A stretch of DNA of 36,636 bases, from positions 1 through 36,636 of the forward strand of contig RCNN01000244.1 in assembly GCA_003667245.1 (NCBI GenBank). The letters are read 5' to 3'. Positions 1-12,356 of this stretch are shown piece after piece. This stretch comes from Heterostelium multicystogenum (taxonomy: Eukaryota > Evosea > Eumycetozoa > Acytosteliales > Acytosteliaceae). Made by a program: the position numbers and the translations under genes. Under the pieces are notes generated by a model. The model did not search any database. It was not told the DNA's origin and worked only from the letters and a program-made list of their open reading frames with translations. Numbering within the stretch: the first letter of the stretch is position 1; each line of letters starts with the position of its first letter.

Positions 1-192
1 TGAAGTGAGGTTGATGTTGGCTGGAGTAATATTTTGGTAGATTGAATTGAGTGGCTGCGGCATTGCTGGCTACTTTGAAGTTTGTTGATGTAGTATTCAA
101 TTTAAAGGTAGATGTTTTGAACAATGGTTGTTGCTTTGATGCAACTGACCGAGACAATGTGTTGCTCTTTGTATGAATCTGCCACAATTCAT
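1..192 (-). CDS. N-terminus of a probable mitochondrial protein, cut by window edge
   Basis: An open frame on the minus strand runs from the left edge to about 200. Its residues (LSRSVASKQQPLFKTSTF, then FKVASNAAATQFNLPKYYSS) are rich in Ser, Thr, Lys, Arg and Ala and almost lack acidic residues, as expected of a mitochondrial targeting presequence. No ATG lies in that frame. A good start ATG at 192 reads MNCGRFIQRATH in a neighbouring frame and would join the long frame through a one-base shift near 150, like the breaks in the other genes here. The mature domain lies outside the window, so no function can be given. An intron instead of a frameshift is possible. Confidence 0.5.
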
Positions 193-460
193 TGTTGTTG
201 GTATTGATAATAATACTACAAATGGAATAAATGTGATGATAATAATATCAAATGCTATTTAAAACGAAATGATCAGAACAACTATGATAAATTTTGCTTT
301 TTTTTTTTATTTTTAATTTTTCAGAGAGATTATGACAGACGATCACAATCCCTTGTCAGATTTTGGAACAACACTTTACAGATCATTCATTTAGGATAAA
401 TAAGATGAAGATGTTTGATTGATTGTTTTGTTTTTATAAAAAAATATATATTTAACATTG
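193..460. other. AT-rich spacer between two minus-strand genes
   Basis: This stretch is mostly A and T, with long T runs around 299-308 and 463-473. It would hold the 5' flank of the left-edge gene and the 3' flank of the LRR gene. I see no RNA gene or open frame of note. Confidence 0.5.
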
Positions 461-2273
461 TTATTTTTTTTTTGAACAATGCTTAAATGATGTATATCTC
501 CCAATTTGATGGGATAGTGTGACGGTAAGTTTATTTTGGTTGATAAACTTTTGAAAATATTTTAAAGTGTCTGGAGCGAGATGGTTTCCCTCCAGATTGA
601 TGACAGAAAGTGTATTGTTGTGGTTGGAGTTGAGCAATGCTACGATGCTTTGAACTCCATCTATGTCGATAAGATTGTGTGATAAAACAATTGTTTTAAT
701 TGATTGGTTGTATTCTAGTGCCTCCATAATTACTCTGGTTCCCTCATTACCAATATGATTCATTGCCAAGTCAATGTAGGTGATGGTTGTATTGAGCTTA
801 AGTGACTCTGCTATTGAGCGGGCACCTTCTGCTCCAATCTCGTTAGTTCCCAAATTCAAGCGCAGGATGGACTTGTTCTTGGAGATTGCTGATGCTATGT
901 GTTGAATTCCATTGGCTTCGAATTTATTGGAAGATAATGTCATTGATTCGATCGAATTGGTTGCCATAATGATCTTTGCAATCTCAATGGCACCGGTTGC
1001 GCCAATTGCGTTCGCCGACAAGTCGATGGTTGTGATTCTAGATGATGGTGAGCACAGAGCAGAAGCAATTGATCCTATTCCCTGTTGGATACAGTTTCGA
1101 GTGAGATTAATTGATTTCAATGAATGGTTGATAGAGAGAGCTGCACCAATTTTGGTTGCTCCATAATCACCAATGTTGTTTCCCCATAGATCGATCTCGA
1201 CAATCGATTTGTTAATCTGGAGAGATGTGCTTATGTAGTTTGATCCTTCACTGCTAATCGAATTACAACGGAGGTTCAATTCGCAAATCGTCTCATTTGA
1301 AGCAAGTGACAGTGCAATCTCTTTGGCACCTTCATCGCCCAGCTCGTTGTGTGATAATGAAAGTGATCTGAGACTTCTGTTCTTTGCTAGTCCTGCAGCG
1401 AATGAGACAGCTCCTTCACCACCAAGTGCGTTGTAGGAAAGAATCAATTCTTTTAGAGATGTATTTCTGGCTAGTAAGTGTGCTAATGGTTCTCCACTTC
1501 TGGCTGTCAAGTTGCAGTATGAGAGTCCAAGGAATGTGACTGAATGTGTTGTAGTGGAGAGCTTGTACTAACTTTAATAGACCAAGATCACCAATTTGAT
1601 TCGAAAATAGATTAATATGAGTGATGGCCGATTGTTGAGAAGACAGTAGTCCTGCAATCACATTCAACTGGAAGATCTTGAGGGGAGAACCACCGAAAAT
1701 CGATAGGCTATGGAGAGATGGGAGTCGATTAAGTTGTCTGAGTTGTTTCACAGAAGGCATGTGGGAGCATCGGTCGAGCTTGACAGATTCAATCAATGAA
1801 TAAGCAATGGTTTGCCAAAGTTTGCAAGTAAGCAGAGTTGTGAGGAATTGTTGGTCATCTGAAGGTTGTTGGCATATTTCCTTCCTGATGGTATGCTCCA
1901 AGATGGTTGAAATCAATTCATTCGGTAAATCGTTCAATGAAAAATTAATATTATTGTTATTTTGCTTTTGTTGTTGGAATGCTTGTAAATAGGTGATTGG
2001 TTCAAAGTTAAATGATGGTGTAACTGCAATTGGTATAGTATTTTTTTTTGAGACTTTGGATTTGGGTCTTCTCCAAAGCTGTTCAACAAAAGATACTGGA
2101 ATAGCTGGTAGTGTTTTCGATTTTGATTTACTAATTTGTGTTTTATTATTACTACTATTACTACTATGACTATTGCTATCATATACTATTGCACTGGTTG
2201 TTGTCCAATATTTTTTCATTGAGTGTTTATGGATATTACCAAAATTTTGAATATTCTCTTTGTTCATTTCCAT
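461..2273 (-). CDS. F-box and RI-type leucine-rich-repeat protein (one frame break)
   Basis: Two overlapping frames (2273-1416 and 1510-461) form one protein of about 603 aa after one extra base near 1544-1549 is discounted; 1812 nt is then an exact codon count. Residues 1-110 are Ser/Asn/Lys-rich and disordered. Residues about 113-160 form an F-box (LPNELISTILEH, then LLTCKLWQTIAYSLIES). The rest is about 13 consecutive 28-29-residue repeats with the ribonuclease-inhibitor LRR pattern (LxxLxLSxNxLGxEGA), for example SLRSLSLSHNELGDEGAKEI. F-box/LRR proteins usually serve as substrate receptors of SCF ubiquitin ligases, binding SKP1 through the F-box and substrate through the LRR arc. That role is inferred here. 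The frame break falls inside the second repeat and repeat spacing is kept across it, so both halves belong to one gene. The start is the ATG at 2273. Confidence 0.85.
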
Positions 2274-4094
2274 CTTTTGATTCTGTTATATTGATTGTTA
2301 TAAATAATAATAATAATAATAATATATTAGAAAATATAAATATTAGAAAGGTCGTTGAAATTAAAACTATAGTATAATATAACTATAAACCTATTTGTAA
2401 TAATAATTATTTGTTGTTAGTTTAGGTTGGCTTGTAAGATGATTTTGGCTTATAAATTTGCTATTTATTGAAATTCAGTAAAATATTATAGAATGAAGTA
2501 AAATGATCTATAAAATGGAAGATGAAGTTGTAATCTCTCAAAAAGTTGACCCTTACATATGGTAATTTAAATAAAATACCAACACAAGTGGTGGAGGGTG
2601 TAGCTTAATTTGCAACTTCTTTGTTCTATGTTTTTTTTTGACCACTTCAAACAAGAAAAAAAAGTCTAAAAAGGAAAGAAAAACAAAAGGTTATAAAACA
2701 ATTGTTTGAATTTATTACTACAGATTGATGAAGACAAATTTGCGCAATATTTGAAAGACCCTGGGAGGATTGTGTGGTTGTTGGATGATCGAACTGTGAT
2801 GTTATTGTAGATTAAGATTGATGCTTGATTGCTTTGTTGGTTGATTGGTGAAACGTAATGAAATGAAATAATAATAACGCAATTTATTAATATAATAAAT
2901 AAAGTCGTACGACTATTATTATGATAAAAGCAACTAACAAAAGCAAAAACAAACAACAACAAAGCACATTCTATTTTTCTAAAATATGTTTGCGTACAAA
3001 ATAATTAGCAGTTTAGTTTGTTGATTTTTTGATTTGTTTGTTTGATAATTGTTTTCTAAATTACTAAAAGAAAATAGAAAAAGCACAATAGTAGTAACTA
3101 TTGTGTGTTTGGATTGAATCTTCAAATTGATGTTTATATTAAATATCAAACAAACATCACAAGAGTTGAAAAAGAGAGTTCGTTGGTGGTGCAAAGCTAA
3201 ACAGCAAGATTACCTTTGCGCGCTAGGTTAGGTAGACTTTTGCAAAAGGTTTTTGTATTTTGTGAAATTCCTGGTCTCGCTAATAGTGGGATATTCGGTG
3301 ATTGGGGGTGAGATAATTCTAAGTTTTTTGCAGAAATGAATCAGAGTGTGTTTGCAATCTTGTTATTTGATTTTTGCAGGAAGAAACCACACTAAACCAA
3401 ACATAAACCACAAAAATCAAAATATGATAGTTGTTTTTTGTGTTTTTATTGATCTAGTCAATAGTTTTCTTATGAACTTTTTGTGTTTAGAACAAAAAAT
3501 AACAAAAAGTGGAGTGTTGTATTTGAAAATATCTTTTCAAAAATGGACAAACCATGAATTGTGGAGGAACACCAAGTATATATAATAAAACACGACTTGA
3601 TAATTGAATTTTTAATGGTTTTGTGGTCGCTTAGTTTTAAAAAAGAAAAGAAACATGGTCTACACAATAGGAGTTTGGGATGTTGTTAAACATTATTTAC
3701 CTTTTCTAGATTGTTGATATGAAGTTAACCCTATTCCTTATATTATATAGAAAATATCAAAATCTATAGGGTTTAGAATTGTTGCTATATTTGCAGGTCG
3801 TCCGCTTTGAATATAACCTTAAGGTCCTTTCCTTTAAAGTGATGGTGATTAAAATAATTAGCAATACAAACAAAATTTTGTTTGTATGACGCTTGTCGTT
3901 TATAATTTAGTAGACTGGAGTATAGATAGATAATTTTATTATGTATTTGTATTGATACTTGTAATTATACAAAGTGTAAAGAAAGTGTTTGAGTTTATTG
4001 GTGAAGTTGATTGGTTGACAATGGAAAAGGATGTTGTTTTATTGTTTTTATTTAAATCGATGAATCATCTTCGTAATATTAATATTTATTTATT
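2274..4094. other. AT-rich spacer, no supported gene
   Basis: A spacer of about 1.8 kb with many A/T homopolymers and (AAT)n runs, for example about 2306-2323. Minus-strand open frames at 2666-2962 and 2979-3194 are low-complexity and lie in stretches where several frames are open together, so I do not call them. The segment 3180-3330 is more GC-rich than its surroundings, but I could not assign it to a gene or RNA. Confidence 0.4.
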
Positions 4095-4386
4095 TTAAAA
4101 TAAACAAACACACACAATGAAGGTGGTTTTAAAAGTATGTAAATTAATACCAATATTTGATGTACTATTGGAAAAATGCGTTGGGGTTTGTGGTGTGGTC
4201 ACTTGTTTTAAAACAACATTCATAAAAGATAGGACATCTTTCATATATGATATGGATTTACTAGTGGCGAACCTCTACAAAACCAAAAAACAAAACTTGA
4301 ACATGAGGGTTGTTAGTTTGTGTGTCCATGTTGAAGTAAAGGCAAAATTGTGGGGGTGGAAGAGGAGTTAGGAGTGTGGTGTTCAT
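4095..4386 (-). CDS. possible small hypothetical gene, two frames
   Basis: From ATG 4386 the minus strand reads MNTTLLTPLPPPQFCLYF and stays open for 41 codons. A second frame, overlapping around 4263-4280, continues with FATSKSISYMKDVLSFMNVV and ends at 4095. A one-base shift near 4270 joins them into about 96 aa. Upstream on the minus strand come a TATA-like run and then a T tract, as in dictyostelid promoters. There is no recognisable domain. An 84-aa open frame also exists on the plus strand over the same region (4117-4371), so coding direction is uncertain. Confidence 0.25.
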
Positions 4387-4906
4387 TGGGTTGTGTTGAG
4401 AGTGGAATGAAAAAATAAGATGGATGTTTATTTATCTTTATACAATGTTTGCAACCAACCTATCGATATATAATAGTATTAATAATAATAATATTTGAAT
4501 TTATTAACAATTGTATCTTTCTTTTGGATAGAATAATAGCTTAATGTTGTGTGTTTTTGGTATTATTACTTTAAATAGTCAATACATTGTAGATGTGTGC
4601 AATAAGGTCTAAAATTAACTAATAATAATAATTATATAATGTATTTGTATTTATAGTCAGGTTTAATTTATATTATATTTACCTTTTATTTCTATTTTAT
4701 TTACTTTTATATGTGTTTGTACTATTTGTATTTTATATTTGTGTGAATTGTTGTAGGAAGATGAACATCAAATAAAACAATGGTGAGAATCATGGTCATG
4801 AAGAAAATATGATTGGTTGTTTGTTGATAGGTTGATTAATTCCTAGGAGTTTGATTGAGGTGATTGATTAATTATTAAATCAAATAATGCATTTCGACTT
4901 GCACAG
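4387..4906. other. AT-rich spacer
   Basis: AT-rich sequence with (AAT)n runs near 4470-4495. The stretch 4660-4756 is T-rich and ends in TTGTTGTAG, which resembles an intron 3' end, but no convincing upstream exon was found. Confidence 0.35.
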
Positions 4907-5023
4907 ATGAGGTTGGTGCTACAATATGACCCACAAATCGATGAGAGATCCTTTGAACTGATAGACAAAAAGATTGTTTGCATTGTTTATAAATATCAAA
5001 GAAAAAGGGATCCCACACTGTGA
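4907..5023 (+). CDS. coding-like exon, unassigned
   Basis: From ATG 4907, just after a CACAG that could be a splice acceptor, the plus strand reads MRLVLQYDPQIDERSFELID and continues with a Lys/Arg-rich tail for 38 codons to a TGA. The balanced charged composition is unlike the surrounding spacer. It could be the last exon of a multi-exon gene, but no matching upstream exon could be phased. The end overlaps two small palindromes (GGGATCCC at 5007-5014 and ACTGTG-AA-CACAGT at 5017-5030). Confidence 0.25.
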   Translation: MRLVLQYDPQIDERSFELIDKKIVCIVYKYQRKRDPTL

Positions 5024-5761
5024 ACACAGTTTTATTGAATTAGAAAACTAGAAAAATGTGATGAAGTAATCTTTGAAAGTAAAATTTTTGTATTGAGTTT
5101 GGAGTAGGCAACCTAAATCAAAATCTGTAAAATCAGAGATATTTATTAAAACATACCAACCAATCAATGAAGTTTTAAAATCTATCAATATAACAATTAA
5201 GTAATTGTTAATTTTAAATTGTAAATTCAATTTTTACTTAAATAAGTTTATTTATTTATTATATATTTAAAGAAGTAAAGAAATACTAATAATACTCTTA
5301 TAGTTTGCAAAAATGGTAATCAATGTCACTAAATGAAATCAGATATCTGATTATTATTAATAAAAAAAACAACAATAAAAGATCCTTGTGTTCTTTTAGA
5401 AAATGGGTCACACCACTTCATCAAACATGCCAAAAGTGAATCAATCATTTATCTTAAAAGGTTTGATTAATTAAAAAATTGGGAAATTAAATGCAGGTGG
5501 TGGTGTTACTATTAATATTAAATACTGCTTTTGGTAATTAGCAACTTCACAATCTACTAATTATAGTGTTTGTCAGATTAAACTGAAGTTTCTAAACCCA
5601 TTAATTTGAAGATACAAATATCTTTTTTGTTTGACACTGCTAGTTAGCTACTTGGAACTAGATTTTCTTTTGAAGTTTAATAAAGTATTACAAAATAATT
5701 TATTAAGTTTGATTTTGGAAAAATATATATATTATATTGGTGATTTAAAAGTTTGGAGTTG
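5024..5761. other. AT-rich spacer 3' of the RalGAP gene
   Basis: AT-rich with A and T homopolymers. Apart from the downstream flank of the minus-strand RalGAP gene I see nothing in it. Open frames at 5048-5230 and 5631-5876 look like chance or shadow frames. Confidence 0.4.
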
Positions 5762-8700
5762 TTATGTTGCTGAGTTGTTGCTATTGTTATTGTCGTTGGA
5801 GGTGGATATTGATTGTGCGGCTGGTTGTGTTACAGTGGGTGGTACCATTGGACAATATCCAGAGACGACAGAATGAACGAAATCGACGTAGTTTCTGTCA
5901 GAGTTATACCTGTCAACGATCTCTTTGATTCTGATCTTCCTCAGGGCATAGGGTCTGGTGTAGTTGGGTGTTGAGTTTCTTATGTAGCGATAGGCATTTA
6001 TGGCGGTCTGACGAACGAGTGCTGAAAGCAGTTTCTTGTTGACTGTCATACCGTGAATGAGTGGACCAAACAATGGAACTTTGCTCTCCTTACGATAAAT
6101 CTGTACACGGAAGAGTCCATTTGGCAATGGATAGATGACTATGTGTGCGTCGTTGAATTGTGATGTGATGGTGGTGGGTGAGAAGTCTCTTATATGTTCT
6201 GACCAGATGATGTTTACAATGTCGTTTCCGACGTGACGTTTCTTGTGAATTTGTTGCAGATCTGCTTTGTTGGTTGGCATGCCAGAGATGTTGTGGAAAA
6301 TAGTTTCAACAGTGGTGTTGGCAAAGTATGGGGCGGTGACACCGGTGGTTCGCTTGCGATCGAGACCTCCGAGATAACCTTGATGAGTCTGGAGATCGAC
6401 AGGCCATCCGAGTCCATCAACAAATTCACTGAAAATCGATGAGTTACTGCTGTTGTGAAGGATATCACGTTGATCGTCCTGTCCTTCTGCTACGTAGATG
6501 AGACCAATCTTGAGAATTTCACGCGAAGGTGTAATATCTAGCTGTTGGAGTGCACGTCCAAGTTTCTGAGATGATTCGAGTTGCTTGAAGTGTGGAGCAT
6601 TTGAGATGTTCAAAAATCCGAGATAGGACATAAGGAGACGACGTGACTGTGAGATGACACTGGGTACCTTGAGAGGAGGAGATCCGTCCCACGAAGGAGC
6701 AACGGCCTTTTCGTAGTTTTCACTGTGGTAGTTCTTCTCTTGATTTACAAATGATGCGACTTCCTCCTGAATTCTTTGGAATTCTTGAACAAGAGCAGGC
6801 TTCAAATTTGCCAGTGGTTGGTCAAGAGCTGAGCCGCTGGAAGGCAAGACCTCTGGATAATTTGTTGAGAGCGAAACAAGTAAATTCTTGAGCTTATCAT
6901 CTGGAGCAGCAATTTCAACAGGTTTTTGTACAATTTGATTTTGATATTGATAGGAAAGATTGTCAACTACAATGGCATCCTGATTGAGGTAATGAGAAAG
7001 TAGCGATTTGGGCAAAGAATCTGAATCACTGGTAAGTGAAGCTAGTGAGTCATATTGGTGGTCGAAACTCCAAACATATTTTCCGGTTGCATCACGAATG
7101 AATAAACGGGCAAGAGTTCCTTGCTCTGGTGCTGGCTTAGGAACTTCAACAATAGAAATCAACGCATTCTCATGGAGTACACTGAATAAAGGCATCTCAT
7201 CATCTGGGAGTGGAGCAACATCGTCGTATTCGTCAATCATTGATGTAATGATTTCAGGACCGTGCTTGGATGGGAAATTGTGAACAAAGTTGAGGCAGTG
7301 AGAAAGGAGGGTCTCTGCGGATTCGCGAATTGGATTTGGTTTTGGTGTGACGCCAAATGTTTCTAAAGTATCCTCGTCAATGTCAACTTTACCTTTAAGT
7401 GAGCCACTACCGGATTTGGAGATGGTGGCTGCTTGCTTTTTGGTGAGAGACTTTGACATATGTTTGAGATGATCTCTTGAATCTTCCTGGCGTGTGCTCT
7501 CTAAGGTAGTCGACCACATTTCACCACGTTGTCCAAGTCCGAGCTCAATTGCAGAGAATAGTATGACACGGAATTCTTGGTAGGTAGGATCGTCAAAGAG
7601 CGAGTTGTCAAGACATACCCAATCTAAAAGACAATAGAAATGGTTGGCAACAATCGTTTCGGAGATGGTTGTATTTCCAATTTCAATTTCCTGATATCCT
7701 TTGTGAATGCTCTTGCAGAGAGAAACGACGATTGTGTTGATGAAACTCTTAGTAAGTCTGTTGAATATTAAGCTTATTGTTGCAACTGCATCGAGGGCAG
7801 TCTTGGAAATCGATGCCTCTGGATGGAGAGTGAATTGCAAGAGAGTGTCTAACATCTCTTCGACCAGCTCTTCTTGGAAATCTTTAGAATTGCTAAACTC
7901 TTCCATGATCATTGTGGATAGGGACCATAGACACACCAAACGATTCTCAGTCAACTTTTCAGATTTGAGTGCCATTGTCAAGATATCGACTAGCTCACGC
8001 TTGAGCTCTTTCATTGTAAGATCCTTTGACAACTGCTTGTTTGATACATCTTTGAAGCCTGGCAACACCAAAACTGGGAAATGGTTTGGATAGAAGATAA
8101 GGGACGATATGACAATGAGTGACTTTTTCCTCACATCGGTTGGTGGTACATTTTGGTCTTGCTTTAGTGCAGTGAAGATGGAGCGTATCTTTTGGAGGTA
8201 GGATGTAATGAGGATATTTGATCCCGGTGAAGCAAGCGAGAATATTGGACTGCTATGCAAGATTGCGGTGCATCCAAGATCGGGTTGGCCAGGTGTGACT
8301 GGTCCATTGAGATTGAGTCCGATATAATGGTAGAAAGCAGCAAGTATCTCATTTGGATATTGCAAATGATGTCTACAAACCAATCTACAAAGTCCAGACA
8401 TTGCCAGAACCTTACTCTTTGTATATTTCGAGTCAAGTTCATAGGTTTTCAAATAATAGTTTACCAAACAAATCGAAAAGTGATAATGGTTTCCAAGATG
8501 ACTTCTGTGTAGTTGCGAATTCGACAATCTCCTCCGCATTCAGTACTATATCTATAATATCAATCAAAATATCTGTTGCTAGCTCGTGTATCAGTGGGTC
8601 TTTAATCTGGTTCAAGTTGTTGAGCACAGCCAGTAGGAAATACCAAGTAGTAAGTAAGCTTTCTTTATCCCACTCAATTTGAGTCAATGCACTGTCACTA

Positions 8701-10703
8701 AAGGGTGGAATCAAGCATTAGTAGTTGTTGTTGTTGTTGACCAGGAGCCTGTGGTTTGTGTTACTTACATTTGGATTTCTGGTAGTGGATCGAGAGAATC
8801 TGGTGATTTTGGACCTCCTCCTTTTTCAGCGTTCTTCTTATCTTTGTCCAGTTTGATGAGTTTCTTTTCGCTCAATGGATAGAACATGTCACGCAATATA
8901 CATGTGATTTGAAGGAGTTTAGACTTTATCTGTTTGATGACTTCGACTCTGAAGAAGAGCTCTTCGAAATGTTGGTTGAATCGACTCCACATATCGCGAC
9001 TCAATTCCTTAGACTTGATCCATGCAAAGAGGGTGGTAGAGAGCATCGATTGCTCGAGTGTGGAGCTTACTGATTTGTTTGGATTGGAACGACGAAGTAA
9101 TGTTGTAGTTGCCTGTAGTGTTGCGTTCAACAAGATCTCGCGTGTCTGTGCTCGCAAACTAGGTAGCTGATCAATCAAACTCTTGAATACTCCAATCACC
9201 ATTTGACCAATGACATCACGCTCCTTTTCATATCCAGTCGCATCAGTCTCGAAAACATTCATCAATTCATTCAATATAAACTTTTGGAATACAAAATAGT
9301 CCTCTCCCAATATACTCTCCATTTCATAGGCATTAGGTGACTATAATATTGTGTCGGAAAGGAGAATAGGTTAGCTGAGGATAGTGGTTGAGGCGCGGTG
9401 AGCGACTGCTTCTACTTACAAAGAATAGATTCTGGAATGTTAAGACGGCCTTTTTAATTATTTCTACATATTTCAATGGTAATTTACAACTTTGTTTAAA
9501 TATTTCTAGAAGGATTGCTACTCTTCCGACTCCTGGTGTTGTTGTAGTGAGTTGTGATGTGACGTTGCTGCTGTTGTTGTTGTTGTTGTTGCTTGGTGAT
9601 GTAGATTGTGCAGAGGCAGCAGTTGAAGCTGATGCCGATGCTAGTTGCTCATTGCTTATGGATAGTGTGATTGTTGCTCCGCTGGTTGTTGGTGCCGGTG
9701 TTGCTGCGGCGGTTGGTGCTGGTATTGTAGATACAGGTGGAGGTAGTGGTTGATTATTCAATAAATATTCACGAATAGTTGAGTTACTGGTGATCCAAAT
9801 GCAAACATAGTTGACAACAATGACCTGAAGCTCATGTGGACAGTGACTTCCGAATCCAGTGTTGTCATTGGCTGGCAATACACCAAGTTTTTTACAGATC
9901 GACGGGTAGATAACAGTGAGATAATGTGACTTTAAAAGTTCAAACCAGAAATGGAAGTTGTTGAGACGAGAGCTCATATGAATAAAAAGTTGCTCAAAGA
10001 GACGACAGCTATCCTCACGTGAAGGTGGCTCGGTTGCCTGGATCACGATGAATCGCTTCGACTCATGCCCACTAAATACACGGCGTGCAAACTGGATGCG
10101 ATAGGTATAGTCTGGAGTGAATGGGCTGAAGTCTATGATTGATGAAAACAACTCGAGTTTGTGGCGGTCTGGCTTCTCCATGACCTCGAGGAAGAAAAGC
10201 AGCGTAGAGAATGAAGCAAGACGAATCGTATGGATGTTTTCGATACCCAGCATCTTCTCTAGGATGTTGACGATGGACTTGACTTGCCATCCTTTCTTGA
10301 CGAAGCCTTCAAGATGAATGAGCACACGCTTCAACAACTCATTAATCTTGTAGACCTCCTTCTCGGCGTAGTGATGCTTTCCAGCTTTGTATGTGCCAAG
10401 TTCATAGGTAGAAAAAGTGGTCAACAAGGTTTGATAGATCTGGTAGCTGTTGTCTTTGAAGATCTTGTCGATCTCCTGGTCGTCAGAGTTGTTTATATAG
10501 GACATCAAGCCCTTGAATCTCTTGATATTGTCGATCGACTGATCCAAGAACTGTGCCAACTTCTTTTTTGCCTTTTCCTTCTCTTTGGTCTTCTCAAGGC
10601 CAGAAGCATGCTGAGATGAGAGCAGCCATGATATATTATTCGTGTTTAGCGCATTATTATTGCTAAACGACAAGTTGCCTGAACCAGTATTGATAGTATT
10701 CAT
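5762..10703 (-). CDS. Ral GTPase-activating protein subunit alpha homologue
   Basis: Exons are 10703-9420, 9340-8769 and 8697-5762; introns of 79 and 71 nt have GTAAGT donors. One extra base near 8447-8455 breaks the last exon; without it the CDS is 4791 nt, about 1596 aa. The C-terminus is a Rap/Ral-GAP domain: KRHVGNDIVNIIWSEH carries the GND asparagine-thumb motif, followed by FNDAHIVIYPL and FGPLIHGMTVNKKLL, ordered as in RALGAPA/Tulip1 rather than the beta subunit. The middle is helical, with family-like segments (SLFDLF, LCRLVCRHHLQYPNEILAAF). Residues about 320-395 are a Pro/Thr/Ala/Ser/Asn-rich insertion typical of dictyostelids. The catalytic alpha subunit normally pairs with a beta subunit to stimulate GTP hydrolysis by Ral-type GTPases and so restrain TORC1. 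The substrate in an amoeba is uncertain. Confidence 0.92.
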
Positions 10704-12356
10704 CTATATATCTATATCTGTGTGTCTATTGATTTGATTCCTTTCCTAGGCTAGCCTATCTTATAGTTTCCTGTTCAGTCCAATTTATTTTTAAAAACAA
10801 TCTAAAAATAAATATGATGATTATATTTGCTGCTGATGATGCTGATTAAACCACATAGATTTAAGAAAAAAATAACAAAAGAAATCTAATTTTTTTTGCT
10901 GTTTTTTTTTTCACCTGATTTATCAATATAAAGTGTATTACTTCTTTGTGAGGTTGGGTGGGTAGTACTGCTGATCTAAATTTAAGTGAGAAGATGTTAG
11001 ATAGATGTATGAATGAAAGACAACAACCATCAAACAAACAAACAACAAGGCAGAGTATACTAATAATTATTACTACTTTAATTTAATGATACTATATTTT
11101 GAAAATGAATCATGATTTGACTAACTGATTATTGTCATCTCTTTTGCTTTTTAAAACAAAAACTACTGAAAATGTTTGTTTTTTAATAAATATCAATTTA
11201 ATATTTCCAACAACACAAGTTGGGTTGATGTTATGGAGTATGCTGAAATTTAGTGATGATGGTTGGGTTATTTTTGAATAGTTCAACTAAGTAGATAGAT
11301 CGGCATCAACATTTTACTATGATGAGTTAACTTTAAGTTGTTATTACTATTTTTCAACTATATTCGACTATAATAGACTCTACTCTACTCTATTCTATAC
11401 TTATAGAGGAATGTAAATCGACTTACCAACTTATAGTTAAAGTATTCAAATTGAAATCTTGACAATATAATATATTATAGCAATATGATAATATAATATC
11501 TATTTAATTAATATAATAGATGATTGATAGATAAATACGGTTTGGACCTAATAGGCTAAAGAGTAGAAAGCCTGAAATGATTCTGATTCCAAATTAAATG
11601 TTTATAATGTTGGGCTGATTTTTATTTTGTTGATGTTGGGGGATTAATTAAGACTCCAAGTGTGGTGGTGGTGGGAGTTTAATAAAAAATATTGGTGACC
11701 AGAGAACAAAATTACCAACCTTAATTGTACAAAAAATATCTAATCTAAATCGAATCTAGATTAAATGACTGAATACTCAACTCTAAAGTTGTTTAATAAT
11801 TCTAGCTAATTCTTGAACTAAGATGTATATATGTAGACTTCTTGTTATCAAAAATTATGACAAAATTTATATTTATACAAATAGATGAAAAATAATAATA
11901 ATAATATTACTTTTATTCGAATGTCACAAAAACAAATCAAACCAATCAAAGTGTTTTGTATCAAGGTCAAATTAAATTAAAAAAATAAAAATTAAACAAA
12001 ACGAATTACACCAACATCAATATGAGCAAACTTTGTTAATGTTGGCAACAAAAATTCAAATTAAAACACGACCCCATTATCATAAGGTATTGGAAACCCT
12101 GGTGGTAGTCACCTTGAAAAAATAAATAATAAATGATTTCGAAAAACCAAAAAAAACAAAATGTACATTCATCTTAATCCAAAAATGTTGGGAATTTGAT
12201 GACAACCACGAAACAAAAAAATATCTTCAAATTTTGGTATAAATGATAACTGACTCTAGGGACCACTGATATTTAGGTGCACCTACGTCTATTTTTTCAT
12301 TTCAAAGATATTTGTGGATTGATTCATGTGGCTGTAGGGTTGATTGCTTGCTTCAA
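10704..12356. other. AT-rich spacer, includes RalGAP promoter side
   Basis: A 1.65-kb AT-rich spacer with T/A runs near 10884-10912 just upstream of the RalGAP start. A perfect 12-bp palindrome, TAGGTGCACCTA, sits at 12274-12285. I see no gene or known RNA. Confidence 0.4.

Noticed and set aside
912..1166. 84-aa plus-strand frame
   Set aside because: Antisense to the LRR repeats, which carry the real signal.
2666..3194. Two minus-strand frames of 98 and 71 aa
   Set aside because: Low-complexity sequence in which several frames are open at once; no domain, splice or start context.
4925..4940. DUSE-like ACCCACAA
   Set aside because: No small-RNA-like sequence about 60 nt downstream, and it lies inside a coding-like stretch.
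5007..5030. Small palindromes GGGATCCC and ACTGTG-AA-CACAGT
   Set aside because: Short, with a 2-nt loop in the second; likely chance or unstable as a hairpin.
9388..9753. 121-aa plus-strand frame
   Set aside because: Antisense shadow of the low-complexity insertion in the RalGAP gene.
12274..12285. 12-bp palindrome TAGGTGCACCTA
   Set aside because: A single isolated site with no second copy or context.
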